A DNA stretch of 64,000 nucleotides, taken from Photobacterium halotolerans DSM 18316. Lineage in GTDB: Bacteria > Pseudomonadota > Gammaproteobacteria > Enterobacterales > Vibrionaceae. This document shows, piece after piece, positions 36,723 to 45,184 of this stretch; positions within the stretch are counted from its first letter, which is position 1; each line of letters begins with the position of its first letter. A model generated the notes under the pieces. That model worked only from the letters and a program-made list of their open reading frames with translations. It was not told where the DNA came from and made no database searches. The position numbers were made by a program, and so were the translations under genes. Location of the stretch: assembly GCF_000425165.1 (NCBI RefSeq), contig NZ_AULG01000028.1:1-64000 (forward strand). Direction: 5' to 3'.

Positions 36723-39056
36723 TTACATTTCTAAATCGCTTTTCTCGACAGAGTTGACTGTACAGACCGAGAGCACACCTGGCACGGTTGCCAGGCAATT
36801 GATGATGATGGCATTCTCGCTATCTACATCGGTGCCTGACATATCGGCGGTGGAAGTAATCAGTACATCAGTCAGTACGCCCGCCAGTAAGCTGACCACG
36901 CCATCGGTGCTGACCGCCAGCAATGACGCCGCAGAGACGTGATAGGTCACGCTGCTGTTATCAACCTGCTGTTTAGTACCGTCAGAATAGTAGGCGTGGG
37001 TTGCGACAGTGAAAATCTCTGAACCAAGCAACTCAACGGCCAGCTCACCAGAGTAATCTGACTCGATCCGAACACGTAGCAACTCAGCAGGACCAACCGT
37101 CAGGGCTGCTGTCGCCGAGCTGCCCTCATAGTTCGCAGTAATGGTCGCTGAACCAACGGATACGCCCTGCGCCAGACCGTCTGCTGTGATAGTCGCGACA
37201 CTGGTATCACTGCTTTGCCAGCTCACCAGTTCCGTGACATCCTGAGTGGACGTATCCGTGAAGGTGGCTGTGGCCGTGAACTGCTGGGTCAAACCGTTGG
37301 CGATAGTTGCCGTTGGCGGCGTCACTGTCAGTGACGTTACCGTTGCAGCCGTGACTTCCAGGATTACGGCCGGACTGGTTTGCCCCTGATAGCTGGCAGT
37401 CATCTCTGTCGTCCCCATTGCCAGCGATTGTGCCAGGCCTGAGGTGTTGATACTGGCGACACTGGTGTCCGAGCTGACCCAACTGACCAGATGGGTGACA
37501 TCCTGATCCGGGCCGCTGGTAAAGCTTGCCGTGGCGGTGAACTGCTGAGTGGTGCCGTTAGCAATACTGGCGGCGCCTGGACTTACAGTAATCGCGCTTA
37601 TTTCCGCCGGTGTAACTGAAAGTGGAATGTCGGCGCTGGTGACACCCTGATAGTGGGCGGTCACGACTGTATTGCCTTCATTCAGGCCGTGGGCTAAACC
37701 TGTGGCAGAAATAGTTGCGACACTGGTATCGTCGCTTTTCCAGCTCACCAGATCGGTCACATCCAGGGTGCTGCCGTCGGAGAATTTGGCGGTGGCGGTA
37801 AACTGCTGGGTGGTGCCGTTAGCAATACTGGCCGATTCCGGTGTAATGGTGACAGACAGCACGGTTGCTGCGGTCACAGTCAGGTTCGCGTTGTTGCTGA
37901 CGGTCCCGCCAAAGCTGGCCGTGATCACGGCAGATCCCGTCGCGAGTGTACTGACAACCCCGGTTCCGGACACAGTCGCGACAGCGGTATCGCTGCTGTG
38001 CCATGTCGCTTGCGCACTGACATCCTGCGAGGTGCTGTTATTAAAATGCGCGATGGCCGTGTAGGCATGGCTGGTGCCTTTGGCTAAGCTCAGAGTGCCG
38101 GGTGTGACTTGCACTGAATCAACTGCGGCAGCCGTAACGGTGAGATTCACAGGATCGCTGGGTAGGGTACCGAAACTGGCGGTGATGTTGGCCGTTCCTG
38201 CACTTTCGGCATCGACCAAACCCGTTGTTGAAACTGTCGCGGCAGTTGTATTGTCGCTGTTCCAGGTGACCTGAGAGGTTAAGTCTTGTGTCGAGCCATC
38301 GGAGAACTGACCTGTGGCAGTAAACTGCTGTTGTGTGCCAGCGACCAATGACGCCGTAGCGGGTGAGAGGTGAATGGAATCCAGTGTAGCCGTTGTCACC
38401 GTCATCACCGCCTGATTACTGCTCACGCCTTCAAATTGCCCGGTGACCGTTGCTGACCCTGACGCCTTGGCGAAGACCATGCCGCCGGTGCCCACCTCAA
38501 CGGTACTGGCATCCGTGGTATTCCAGATGGTCTGGCTGGTGACATCTTCACGGCTGCCATCGTGATAGTAAGCCAGTGCGGTAAACTGCACCTGCGTCCC
38601 AGCGGCGGCTGACACCTGTCCGGGAGTGATTTGCAGCTGACTGACTGTGTGGCCGCCCGTTACCGTAATCACAACGCCGCCGCCACTGACACCGGCATAG
38701 CTGCAGGAAATGGTGGCTTCGCCGGCTGCAACGGCCTGGATCACGCCTTGGTCACTGACGGTGGCAACCGATTCATCGCTGCTGGTACATTGCGCGTTCT
38801 GGGTGACATCTTTTTTATCTTTGTTAGCGTAAATGGCATTTACTTTAAAAGTAAGGGAGCTACCTGCTTCCGCTGTGTTCGCGCTGGGGATGATTTCCAG
38901 GTTACGAACCGTTTTGCCGCCCTTATCTACGGCACTGGTGTCGTTGTCTTTCTGGCTGGGCAAACCGCTACCTTCTCCGCCGCAACCTGCCAGGGTCAGC
39001 GTCATGAGAAAAATACCCAGCCAGAGTGTTAAATACCGGCAAATGTTGTTCTTCAT
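36723..39056 (-). CDS. Lipoprotein of tandem bacterial Ig-like (Big_2) domains
   Basis: 777 residues. A type II signal peptide ends in TLTLAGCGGEGS, so the mature protein is a lipoprotein. From about residue 48 to 650 there are seven consecutive Big_2 units of about 87 residues, each with the pattern VxSLxVTPxxASIANGTTQQFTA, a D-V-T-x-LVSW strand, and SDTSVATI. A divergent eighth unit closes the chain. Units 5-7 are the most alike, which suggests recent duplication. Big_2 domains are typical of intimin-like adhesins, but here no barrel is attached: the barrel is a separate protein encoded just upstream, whose stop overlaps this start by four bases. Likely surface or periplasmic adhesion role; unproven. 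Confidence 0.85.
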   Translation of the reverse strand: MKNNICRYLTLWLGIFLMTLTLAGCGGEGSGLPSQKDNDTSAVDKGGKTVRNLEIIPSANTAEAGSSLTFKVNAIYANKDKKDVTQNAQCTSSDESVATVSDQGVIQAVAAGEATISCSYAGVSGGGVVITVTGGHTVSQLQITPGQVSAAAGTQVQFTALAYYHDGSREDVTSQTIWNTTDASTVEVGTGGMVFAKASGSATVTGQFEGVSSNQAVMTVTTATLDSIHLSPATASLVAGTQQQFTATGQFSDGSTQDLTSQVTWNSDNTTAATVSTTGLVDAESAGTANITASFGTLPSDPVNLTVTAAAVDSVQVTPGTLSLAKGTSHAYTAIAHFNNSTSQDVSAQATWHSSDTAVATVSGTGVVSTLATGSAVITASFGGTVSNNANLTVTAATVLSVTITPESASIANGTTQQFTATAKFSDGSTLDVTDLVSWKSDDTSVATISATGLAHGLNEGNTVVTAHYQGVTSADIPLSVTPAEISAITVSPGAASIANGTTQQFTATASFTSGPDQDVTHLVSWVSSDTSVASINTSGLAQSLAMGTTEMTASYQGQTSPAVILEVTAATVTSLTVTPPTATIANGLTQQFTATATFTDTSTQDVTELVSWQSSDTSVATITADGLAQGVSVGSATITANYEGSSATAALTVGPAELLRVRIESDYSGELAVELLGSEIFTVATHAYYSDGTKQQVDNSSVTYHVSAASLLAVSTDGVVSLLAGVLTDVLITSTADMSGTDVDSENAIIINCLATVPGVLSVCTVNSVEKSDLEM

Positions 39057-40093
39057 TGGATTGCCTTCCTTGTAAACTGAGGTGAAGTCAGCACGACGCG
39101 TCGGTTCATTGCTCGGTTAGCCGGGGTGTCATTACTGACCAGCGGCTTGGTTTCGCCAAACGCTTCGTAGCTGATACGGTCAGGGGTAATACCCTGTTGT
39201 TCAAAATACAGCACAACACTTTGCGCCCTGCGTTGAGACAGCTTCATGTTGTAGTCTTCCGAGCCGACATCGTCGGTATGGGTTTCAACCCGCAGCATGG
39301 CTTCCGGATACTGATTCAGGTGATTCAGCATCGGCTGGAATGTGGATGTCATATCGGGGCGGAGCTTGGCAGAATTGAATTCAAAGATGGCATTGGACTG
39401 AGTGCCGTCCACCTGCATCGTAAAGGCTTCCTGAGTGACAGGTTGCGGCGCGGGTTCTGGCTCGGGCTCAACCACCGCGACAGGCTGCGGGTCATTACCC
39501 GAGAACCGGTAGCTGATGCCCAGCATCAGAGTATGGAGATCGGCGCCAGCCGTGCTATCGTCACCGACATTATTGGCAAACTGGTAGCTGAGTCCGGTTC
39601 GCCAGCGCGGTGTAAAGTCCCAGTCTACGCCGACACCGACAAGGGGGGAGAAGCCATCTTCGTCGTTAGATACAGTGCCGGCAATTTCTTTACCGTCGCT
39701 GGAGACATGCCAGGCCATCACGCCGGCCTTGCCCACCAGAGACACCACATCCGATACCGGATAGCGATAGCCCAGAGAGGCTGACAGACCTAACACATCT
39801 CCTTCATAATCGGCACCCACCGAAGGGTCATCCAGCGCCGGGTAAGTCGCATCGAACTGGCCGTAATAGTCATAGGCCACTTCCAGCTCCCAGCGCGGAG
39901 TCCAGGCGTAGTTATAGAAAATCCCCGCACCTGGCGCATCATCATCACAGCTGATGTTCTGGCTTTCACAGGCATCATCAGCAAATGTGTAACTGGCGCG
40001 TAGCCCGGCCCGGTGCTCAGAAGCATTGGCGAGAGAGATGCATAAAGTGCTCAGTACAAAACATGAAAGGGAAAACCTTGTGCTCTGATTCAT
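39053..40093 (-). CDS. OmpA-family outer-membrane protein
   Basis: 346 residues. A signal peptide ends in LCISLANASEHRA. An eight-strand OmpA-type barrel (about 25-205) is followed by an acidic Pro-rich linker (EPEPEPAPQP) and a C-terminal OmpA peptidoglycan-binding domain, with FNSAKLRPDM, HTDDVGSEDYNMKLSQRRAQSV and GETKPLVSNDTPANRAMNRRV. It anchors the outer membrane to the cell wall. It has no Ig repeats itself; the Ig lipoprotein gene follows with an ATGA overlap, so the two should be made in fixed ratio. Confidence 0.92.
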   Translation of the reverse strand: MNQSTRFSLSCFVLSTLCISLANASEHRAGLRASYTFADDACESQNISCDDDAPGAGIFYNYAWTPRWELEVAYDYYGQFDATYPALDDPSVGADYEGDVLGLSASLGYRYPVSDVVSLVGKAGVMAWHVSSDGKEIAGTVSNDEDGFSPLVGVGVDWDFTPRWRTGLSYQFANNVGDDSTAGADLHTLMLGISYRFSGNDPQPVAVVEPEPEPAPQPVTQEAFTMQVDGTQSNAIFEFNSAKLRPDMTSTFQPMLNHLNQYPEAMLRVETHTDDVGSEDYNMKLSQRRAQSVVLYFEQQGITPDRISYEAFGETKPLVSNDTPANRAMNRRVVLTSPQFTRKAIQ

Positions 40094-40338
40094 TACAGTT
40101 CCATCCTCAGTCCTTGAAAACGCTATGAAGAGCTACCCAGCTTAGGAACTTCTTGTCATCCAGGTATGCTTTAAGTCAAATTAGTACATAGATCACAAAA
40201 TAGCGAAATAAGTTGCACGGATATCATTACTTGATGGGATGGATTTTTAGTCTTGGTCGTTCATTCTGGAGGGAGAGGTGACAAATCGGGCTTAAGGAAT
40301 GATTTATGCAGGGTACCAGAATGCATTCGGGCGCAGAT
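40094..40338. other. Noncoding gap upstream of the OmpA operon
   Basis: Region between the OmpA start and the terminator of the copper chaperone gene. It is A/T-rich near 40160-40260 and must hold the leftward promoter of the OmpA/Ig-lipoprotein operon. No gene or clear operator is visible. Confidence 0.5.
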
Positions 40339-40374
40339 ATAAAAACACCCCGCCAGGTGAACCCGCGGGGTGTT
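40339..40374 (-). terminator. Rho-independent terminator of the copper chaperone gene
   Basis: AACACCCCGC (40344-40353) and GCGGGGTGTT (40365-40374) form a ten-pair stem; on the leftward strand the stem runs into T residues. Confidence 0.9.
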
Positions 40375-40412
40375 GGAGGTATTGATGCCTGATGCCTATG
40401 CCTGATGGCGAA

Positions 40413-40946
40413 TCAGTGCATGCTGTCGTGGTTCATACCGTCATGATCCATGCCTTGATGGTCCATTTGGCTGTGGTCCATGTTTTGTCCGGTGCTCATC
40501 ATGTAGTCGGCTTTTTCTACTTTCACTTTCACTTCCACCTTACCGGCGTTCTGAAAATAAAGCGTCAGCGGAAAACTGTCACCCAGTTCAGGTACTGAGG
40601 TCAGGTTAAACATCATAATGTGGTAACCGCCGGGCTGCAGCAGCTGGGTGTCATGGGCAGGGATCTGAATGTCGTCCACTTTGCGCATTTTCATCATGCC
40701 GTTTTCATGTGCGTGTTCATGAAGTTCGACTTTTTCAGCAATCGGCGATTCTGCACGCAGCAGGACATCCGCCTGATCGCCGTGGTTATCCACTGAGAAA
40801 AAAGCCGCTGCGACTGAAGACATAGGCGGGACTTCTTTGGACCAGGGATGATCAATGTGCAGCTCGCCAGACTCAAATTCGTGGGCCATTGCCAGGCCGG
40901 AGGTGAAGACAGAAGCGGCCAGCAGCAAAGCGTGTAATGGTTTCAT
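40413..40946 (-). CDS. Periplasmic copper chaperone PCu(A)C
   Basis: About 177 residues with a signal peptide ending in GLAMAHEFESG. The PCu(A)C fold shows the copper ligands in HEHAHENGMMKMRKV and GGYHIMMFNL, the H(M)x10Mx21HxM-type arrangement. A C-terminal tail very rich in Met, His and Asp (after residue 150) offers further copper sites. Such proteins deliver Cu(I) to cytochrome oxidase. ATG 40946 follows GGAGA at a good distance; an in-frame TTG at 40958 overlaps that site. Confidence 0.9.
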   Translation of the reverse strand: MKPLHALLLAASVFTSGLAMAHEFESGELHIDHPWSKEVPPMSSVAAAFFSVDNHGDQADVLLRAESPIAEKVELHEHAHENGMMKMRKVDDIQIPAHDTQLLQPGGYHIMMFNLTSVPELGDSFPLTLYFQNAGKVEVKVKVEKADYMMSTGQNMDHSQMDHQGMDHDGMNHDSMH

Positions 40947-40981
40947 TGTGTTCTCCAATGGGTTTTAAGCAATCAAAAATG

Positions 40982-41419
40982 TCAAAAGGAATGTGATGAT
41001 GTGCTTATCGGCGGAGGAGAATGTTTTGGCCCAAACAGTTCATACAGTTTGTTGTTAGCCCTAAGCCAGAACATACGGCGCAGGCCGGAATAAATCGCAA
41101 CGGATACCAGAATAAGCGGCTGAAGATAACTGGTGTCGTAATGGATAGGCTGTAATGGCGTGAGCAGCGGGCAGTGGTTTTGCCATTGTCCGTGCGGCGA
41201 CCTGTCATGCTGATTAACCAGATCGGCGACCGAGACCCATTGCAGGCCATGCACGGTACAGATCAGAATTTTATCCCCGGTCAAGCCGCTCGGAGTACCC
41301 TGATGGAAGGCCGGATTGATCACCACGACAGCCGACAACACATTCAGCCATAACAATGACACCAGAATGATAGTTATCATTCCGGCACGATTGCGGGTTG
41401 AAGTAAAAGTCGCGGTCAT
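40982..41419 (-). CDS. Small membrane-anchored DUF2946-like protein
   Basis: 145 residues with an N-terminal membrane helix (GMITIILVSLLWLNVLSAVVVI) and a second hydrophobic stretch (YLQPLILVSVAIYSGL). Between them lie CTVHGLQWV and HCPLL, reminiscent of the CPLC-type pattern in DUF2946 proteins often found beside copper genes. It lies 35 bases upstream of the PCu(A)C gene on the same strand, supporting a copper or oxidase-assembly role. The family call is tentative. Confidence 0.55.
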   Translation of the reverse strand: MTATFTSTRNRAGMITIILVSLLWLNVLSAVVVINPAFHQGTPSGLTGDKILICTVHGLQWVSVADLVNQHDRSPHGQWQNHCPLLTPLQPIHYDTSYLQPLILVSVAIYSGLRRMFWLRANNKLYELFGPKHSPPPISTSSHSF

Positions 41420-41622
41420 GGTGTTTTGTCTGATTCTGGGAAGCTGGAATCATAGCAGATGAGAATAACATTCGGTAACAGATTACCGGTAAGTGCTTGA
41501 AAAAATCCGACTGAATACAGGTTTTCCGTGTGTTTATCCGGCTGACAGCGTCTTGAGTATCAGGTTGTTTTTTCATGAGAAGAGTGCTTGAATATCGGCA
41601 CTTACCCACCGGAGGCAAAGGA

Positions 41623-41715
41623 ATGAAGGTTGCTATTCTGGACGATTATCAGGATGTTGTCCGTCCTGCCGGTCTTGCGAATGCCGCGGTATTGAGCACT
41701 GAACCTCATCAATAA
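41623..41715 (+). pseudogene. Remnant of a D-2-hydroxyacid dehydrogenase gene
   Basis: A 30-codon frame with a good ribosome site (GGAGG at 41611) begins MKVAILDDYQDVVR, the typical N-terminus of a D-2-hydroxyacid dehydrogenase subfamily. It then passes into PAGLANAAVLSTEPHQ and stops, where about 300 further codons would be expected. This looks like a gene that lost nearly all its interior by deletion. The SDR gene follows 24 bases later and could be read from the same promoter. Confidence 0.6.
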
Positions 41716-41739
41716 CTATGGAATGAAAAGGAATCGAAG

Positions 41740-42492
41740 ATGCCTAAAGAGCGGGTAGTATTGATTACCGGATCCAGCCGGGGAATTGGCGCGGCTACAG
41801 CGATTCAGCTGGCCTCTCAGGGGGTGAGTGTCTGCGTGAATTATCGTTCTGAGCACGAAGCGGCAGAGCAGATTGTGCACCGGGCGCGTAAATATGGCGT
41901 GAATGCCATAGCGGTACAGGCGGATGTGTCTCAGGAACAGGAGGTGATGCGACTGTTTGCCACACTGGATAATGAACTGGGGCCGATAACCGGGCTGGTG
42001 AATAACGCCGGTATTCTGATGCAACAGATGCCGGTGTTACACATGACAGCAGAGCGGATCAATGCCGTGATGCACACCAATGTCACCAGTTGCTTTTTAT
42101 GCTGCCGGGAAGCGATCCGGCGCATGGCCTATTCGCAAGGCGGTCAGGGCGGCTCGATTGTCAATGTCTCTTCGGCAGCGTCCCGTACCGGCGCGCCTTT
42201 TGAATATGTCGATTATGCGGCGTCGAAAGGGGCGATGGATACCATGACCCGCGGCCTGTCACTGGAAGTGGCCAGTGAAGGCATTCGTGTCAACGGCGTT
42301 CGTCCCGGCTTTATTTACACCGATATGCACGCCTCAGGTGGCGAGCCGAATCGGATTGAACGGCTGAAATCAGCGATACCTATGCAGCGCGGCGGCACTG
42401 CCGAAGAAGTATCCGAAGCAATCTGCTGGTTATTGTCGGATCAGGCCTCTTATTCGACCGGATCGTTTATCGATCTGGCAGGCGGCCGCTAA
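41740..42492 (+). CDS. SDR-family NAD(P)-dependent oxidoreductase
   Basis: 250 residues, a classical short-chain dehydrogenase. Cofactor motif TGSSRGIGAATA, structural NNAGIL, catalytic Ser in VNVSSAASR and the YxxxK pair in YVDYAASKGAMD. The C-terminal GSFIDLAGGR is typical of the glucose-dehydrogenase / 3-oxoacyl-reductase-like group. Substrate unknown. It lies directly after the hydroxyacid dehydrogenase remnant. Confidence 0.88.
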   Translation: MPKERVVLITGSSRGIGAATAIQLASQGVSVCVNYRSEHEAAEQIVHRARKYGVNAIAVQADVSQEQEVMRLFATLDNELGPITGLVNNAGILMQQMPVLHMTAERINAVMHTNVTSCFLCCREAIRRMAYSQGGQGGSIVNVSSAASRTGAPFEYVDYAASKGAMDTMTRGLSLEVASEGIRVNGVRPGFIYTDMHASGGEPNRIERLKSAIPMQRGGTAEEVSEAICWLLSDQASYSTGSFIDLAGGR

Positions 42493-42547
42493 GCACAGTC
42501 ATGACTGGCCGATGCCCGTTATCAGCGGGACTGGCCGCAGCCAGCTG

Positions 42548-43258
42548 TTATGGCTGACTGCGGTACTTACGCTCCGGGCGGCCGACACTGCCGTATGAGA
42601 CTTCGGCGCTCAGCTCATCAGTACTGACCAGATACTCAAGGTATCGGCGGGCAGTGGTTCTGCTGGCGCCGATTTCCTGACCGACCTGCTCGGCGTTGAG
42701 ATTAATGTTCGGCTCGGTGAAGACACTGCGGATTTTATCCAGCGTCAGGCCGTCAATGCCTTTCGGCAACCGTGAGGCCGTGGCGGGCGGTGTTTGCGGC
42801 GCAGGTTGATCCGTGGCGGAAGTGGGCTGCAGCAGGCCATCAACATCGCTTTGCACCAGCGAGTGCATATCAGACAACTTGTCCAGATGAGCGCTGAAAT
42901 TGAACAGCGCCGATTGCAGTCTTTCAAACACCACGGGTTTTAAAATGTAATCAAATATCCCGCTGCGCATCGCGGTGCGCAGGGTATCGACTTCAGTGGC
43001 CGCCGTAACCAGAATCACGTCGGTATGGCAGCTTTCAGCACGCAGTTCCCTGAGCAATTCCAGCCCGGTGCCGGTCGGGAACTGATTATCCAGTAACAGT
43101 AACTGAGGCTGGAACACGTCGATCAAATCTCTGGCTTCATCCAGGCCATGGGCTATGCCTATAACCTGAAAGCCCGGTGTTTTTTCGACGAAGCGGCGCT
43201 GTATTTCCGCATTTTGCGGATCATCTTCTGCAATGACGACAGTAATGGGTGCTGTCAT
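42548..43258 (-). CDS. CitB/DpiA-family response regulator
   Basis: 236 residues. The receiver domain has the acidic pair in IAEDDPQ, the phosphoacceptor Asp in LLLLDNQFP and the Lys in ILKPV. The C-terminal domain (GLTLDKIRSVF, EVGQEIGASRTTARRYLEYL) is the CitB-type helix-turn-helix. It overlaps its sensor kinase gene by four bases. The tctCBA operon diverges about 1.9 kb away, past the kinase, making it the obvious target for tricarboxylate uptake control. Confidence 0.9.
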   Translation of the reverse strand: MTAPITVVIAEDDPQNAEIQRRFVEKTPGFQVIGIAHGLDEARDLIDVFQPQLLLLDNQFPTGTGLELLRELRAESCHTDVILVTAATEVDTLRTAMRSGIFDYILKPVVFERLQSALFNFSAHLDKLSDMHSLVQSDVDGLLQPTSATDQPAPQTPPATASRLPKGIDGLTLDKIRSVFTEPNINLNAEQVGQEIGASRTTARRYLEYLVSTDELSAEVSYGSVGRPERKYRSQP

Positions 43259-44916
43259 TGTTGTTCCTCTTGTCCATGTCTTGTTGCATTGTCTGAACGA
43301 CGCAGTGATTTGGGAATGTACACAGTAAAACGACTGCCGGAAGGTTCAGCGGGTTCGACGGTAATGATGCCGCCGAGATGTTCTGTCAGCTGTTTGACTA
43401 AATGCAGTCCGATGCCGTGTCCTTCAACGTCCTTGGTGGTGTAACCACGGGTAAAAATTTTATCTTGTTCCCCTTCGGCAATGCCAGGCCCCTGATCATT
43501 GACCTCGAATATCAGCTCTTTGCCTAAGTCGCTCATACTGAGCAGCACCATGCCGCCTGGGCCATGGTGCCTGAGCGTCGCTTCCAGTGCATTGTCTATC
43601 AAATTGCCCAGTATGCTGACTAATTGCTCGCGGGGCAGAGAGGCGGGAATGTCCGACATCTGGCTGTCGTCGTCAATGGCCAGCTCCAGGTTCAGCTCTC
43701 TGGCCCGGTTGTATTTACCGAGCAGGCAACCGGCCAGAATACTGTCTGAGGTTGCTTTCATTATGGTCTGAATAAAACTCTGATGGCTGGATGTTTCCTG
43801 CCCGATCACCTTCAGCGCCTGCTCAATCGCACCAATCTGAATCAGACCGGCGATGGTGTGCAGCTTATTGTTGTACTCATGGGACTGGCTGCGCAGGCTA
43901 TCGGCATATTGCTGAATACGGGTCAGCTTACGGCTGACCAGATCGACTTCATTCTTCAGCCGGAAACTCGATACTACCCCTGTGACTACCCCGTCCTGCA
44001 CCATGGGAAAACGGTTGGCGATCAGGTTACGGTCATGCAGCCAGATTTCCTGATCAAAATGGTGCTCGCCGCTTTGCAGGACATCCAGCATCCCGTTGTC
44101 GGGCAAGACATCATGGATATGGCGGCCAATGTAATTCTCGTCAGCAGGCAGTTGCAGCGTTTTGATGGCGGCATGGTTAAAGGTGGTGATGATACCGTGC
44201 TGATTAATGGCCACTATACCTTCACGCACGGTTTCCAGCGTGGCATTGCGTTCATGAAACAGCCGGCCAATTTGCTCAGGCTCCAAATCAAAAATGGCTT
44301 TGCGGAAGTGATTGGCAAACCAGAGTGCCATGATCACGCTGAACAGAAAGGCCAGCGTACTGGCGACAATCATGGAAAGCTGGTGGCGGCTGACAATCGC
44401 ATCGACTTCGGTCAGCAAATAGCCGACTGAAACTATGCCGATGATCTGAGCACCATCGGTGCTGAAAATAGGGGCTTTGCCACGCATCGACCAGCCGATG
44501 CTGCCTTTATCCAGCGCGACATACGCCTGGCCGTGAATCAGCGCCTGGCTGTTATCGTCACTGTCATCATCCGACATGGATTTACCGATACGCTGCGGGT
44601 TGAGGTGGGCGAGCCGAATGCCCTGGCTGTCGCCAATAACGACAAATCTTGCCTGAGCGGCCTGGGCCATTTTCAGGCTGAGCGGCTGCAGAAATGCGGT
44701 ATCTCTGTCTGATACGGCGCGAATCACATCGGGTGAAGCCGCAATGGTTTTCGCGACTCGTATCGCCTGCTGACCAATTTGTTCATGTAACACACTGTCG
44801 AGATAGCGAATGGTAAAGTGGCCGAGCGCGCCTGTTTGCAGGATCGCGATAAAACCCAGAATTAAAACCATCCGGGTTTTGAGTCGAAAATGACGTAAAG
44901 ACAACAGCTTAGTCAT
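43255..44916 (-). CDS. CitA/DpiB/DcuS-family sensor histidine kinase
   Basis: 553 residues. Two membrane helices (RMVLILGFIAILQTGALGHF and SMIVASTLAFLFSVIMALWF) enclose a periplasmic PAS-like (CACHE) sensor domain of about 140 residues, the usual citrate/dicarboxylate binding unit. A cytoplasmic PAS domain, the phospho-accepting His in SQSHEYNNKLHTIAGLIQIG, and ATP-binding motifs NLIDNALEA, DQGPGI and GHGIGLHLVK follow. Likely ligand citrate or a related tricarboxylate, inferred from the adjacent transporter. In many bacteria tctCBA is instead controlled by an OmpR-type TctD/TctE pair. Confidence 0.92.
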   Translation of the reverse strand: MTKLLSLRHFRLKTRMVLILGFIAILQTGALGHFTIRYLDSVLHEQIGQQAIRVAKTIAASPDVIRAVSDRDTAFLQPLSLKMAQAAQARFVVIGDSQGIRLAHLNPQRIGKSMSDDDSDDNSQALIHGQAYVALDKGSIGWSMRGKAPIFSTDGAQIIGIVSVGYLLTEVDAIVSRHQLSMIVASTLAFLFSVIMALWFANHFRKAIFDLEPEQIGRLFHERNATLETVREGIVAINQHGIITTFNHAAIKTLQLPADENYIGRHIHDVLPDNGMLDVLQSGEHHFDQEIWLHDRNLIANRFPMVQDGVVTGVVSSFRLKNEVDLVSRKLTRIQQYADSLRSQSHEYNNKLHTIAGLIQIGAIEQALKVIGQETSSHQSFIQTIMKATSDSILAGCLLGKYNRARELNLELAIDDDSQMSDIPASLPREQLVSILGNLIDNALEATLRHHGPGGMVLLSMSDLGKELIFEVNDQGPGIAEGEQDKIFTRGYTTKDVEGHGIGLHLVKQLTEHLGGIITVEPAEPSGSRFTVYIPKSLRRSDNATRHGQEEQQ

Positions 44917-45184
44917 GTTGGGAAGGCGTTCCGTCTACCTTTGTAACATCTGTGAAACAGTGTACCGTCAGTGGCATCGAAATGCTGTGAACAATATGAA
45001 CTTAATGCATTTTACGCCCGGTATTCACATTATTTTTACAATCTTTTCATATTTATGATCGTGGCATACCTTGATTTTGACGTTAAGCAATAACAGAACC
45101 TGAACCGCAGACAGACATAAAGCTCCAGTCACAGCGGCAAATCAGGTCGGGCAATGGACCCCTATCTAATAACGAGGAAAAGGT
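44917..45184. promoter_or_regulatory. Divergent promoter region, sensor kinase / tctCBA
   Basis: 268 bases between the leftward two-component genes and the rightward transporter genes. The central part (about 45010-45085) is A/T-rich with repeated TTTTCAT/ATTTATG-type tracts, as expected for the binding region of a CitB-type regulator, but no exact repeat could be fixed. Confidence 0.45.

Noticed and set aside
37672-38064. Long rightward frame opposite the Ig-domain gene
   Set aside because: It mirrors the periodic codon pattern of the Ig repeats on the other strand and resembles no family.
43783-44430. 215-codon rightward frame opposite the sensor kinase
   Set aside because: Shadow of a well-supported histidine kinase with all motifs on the other strand.
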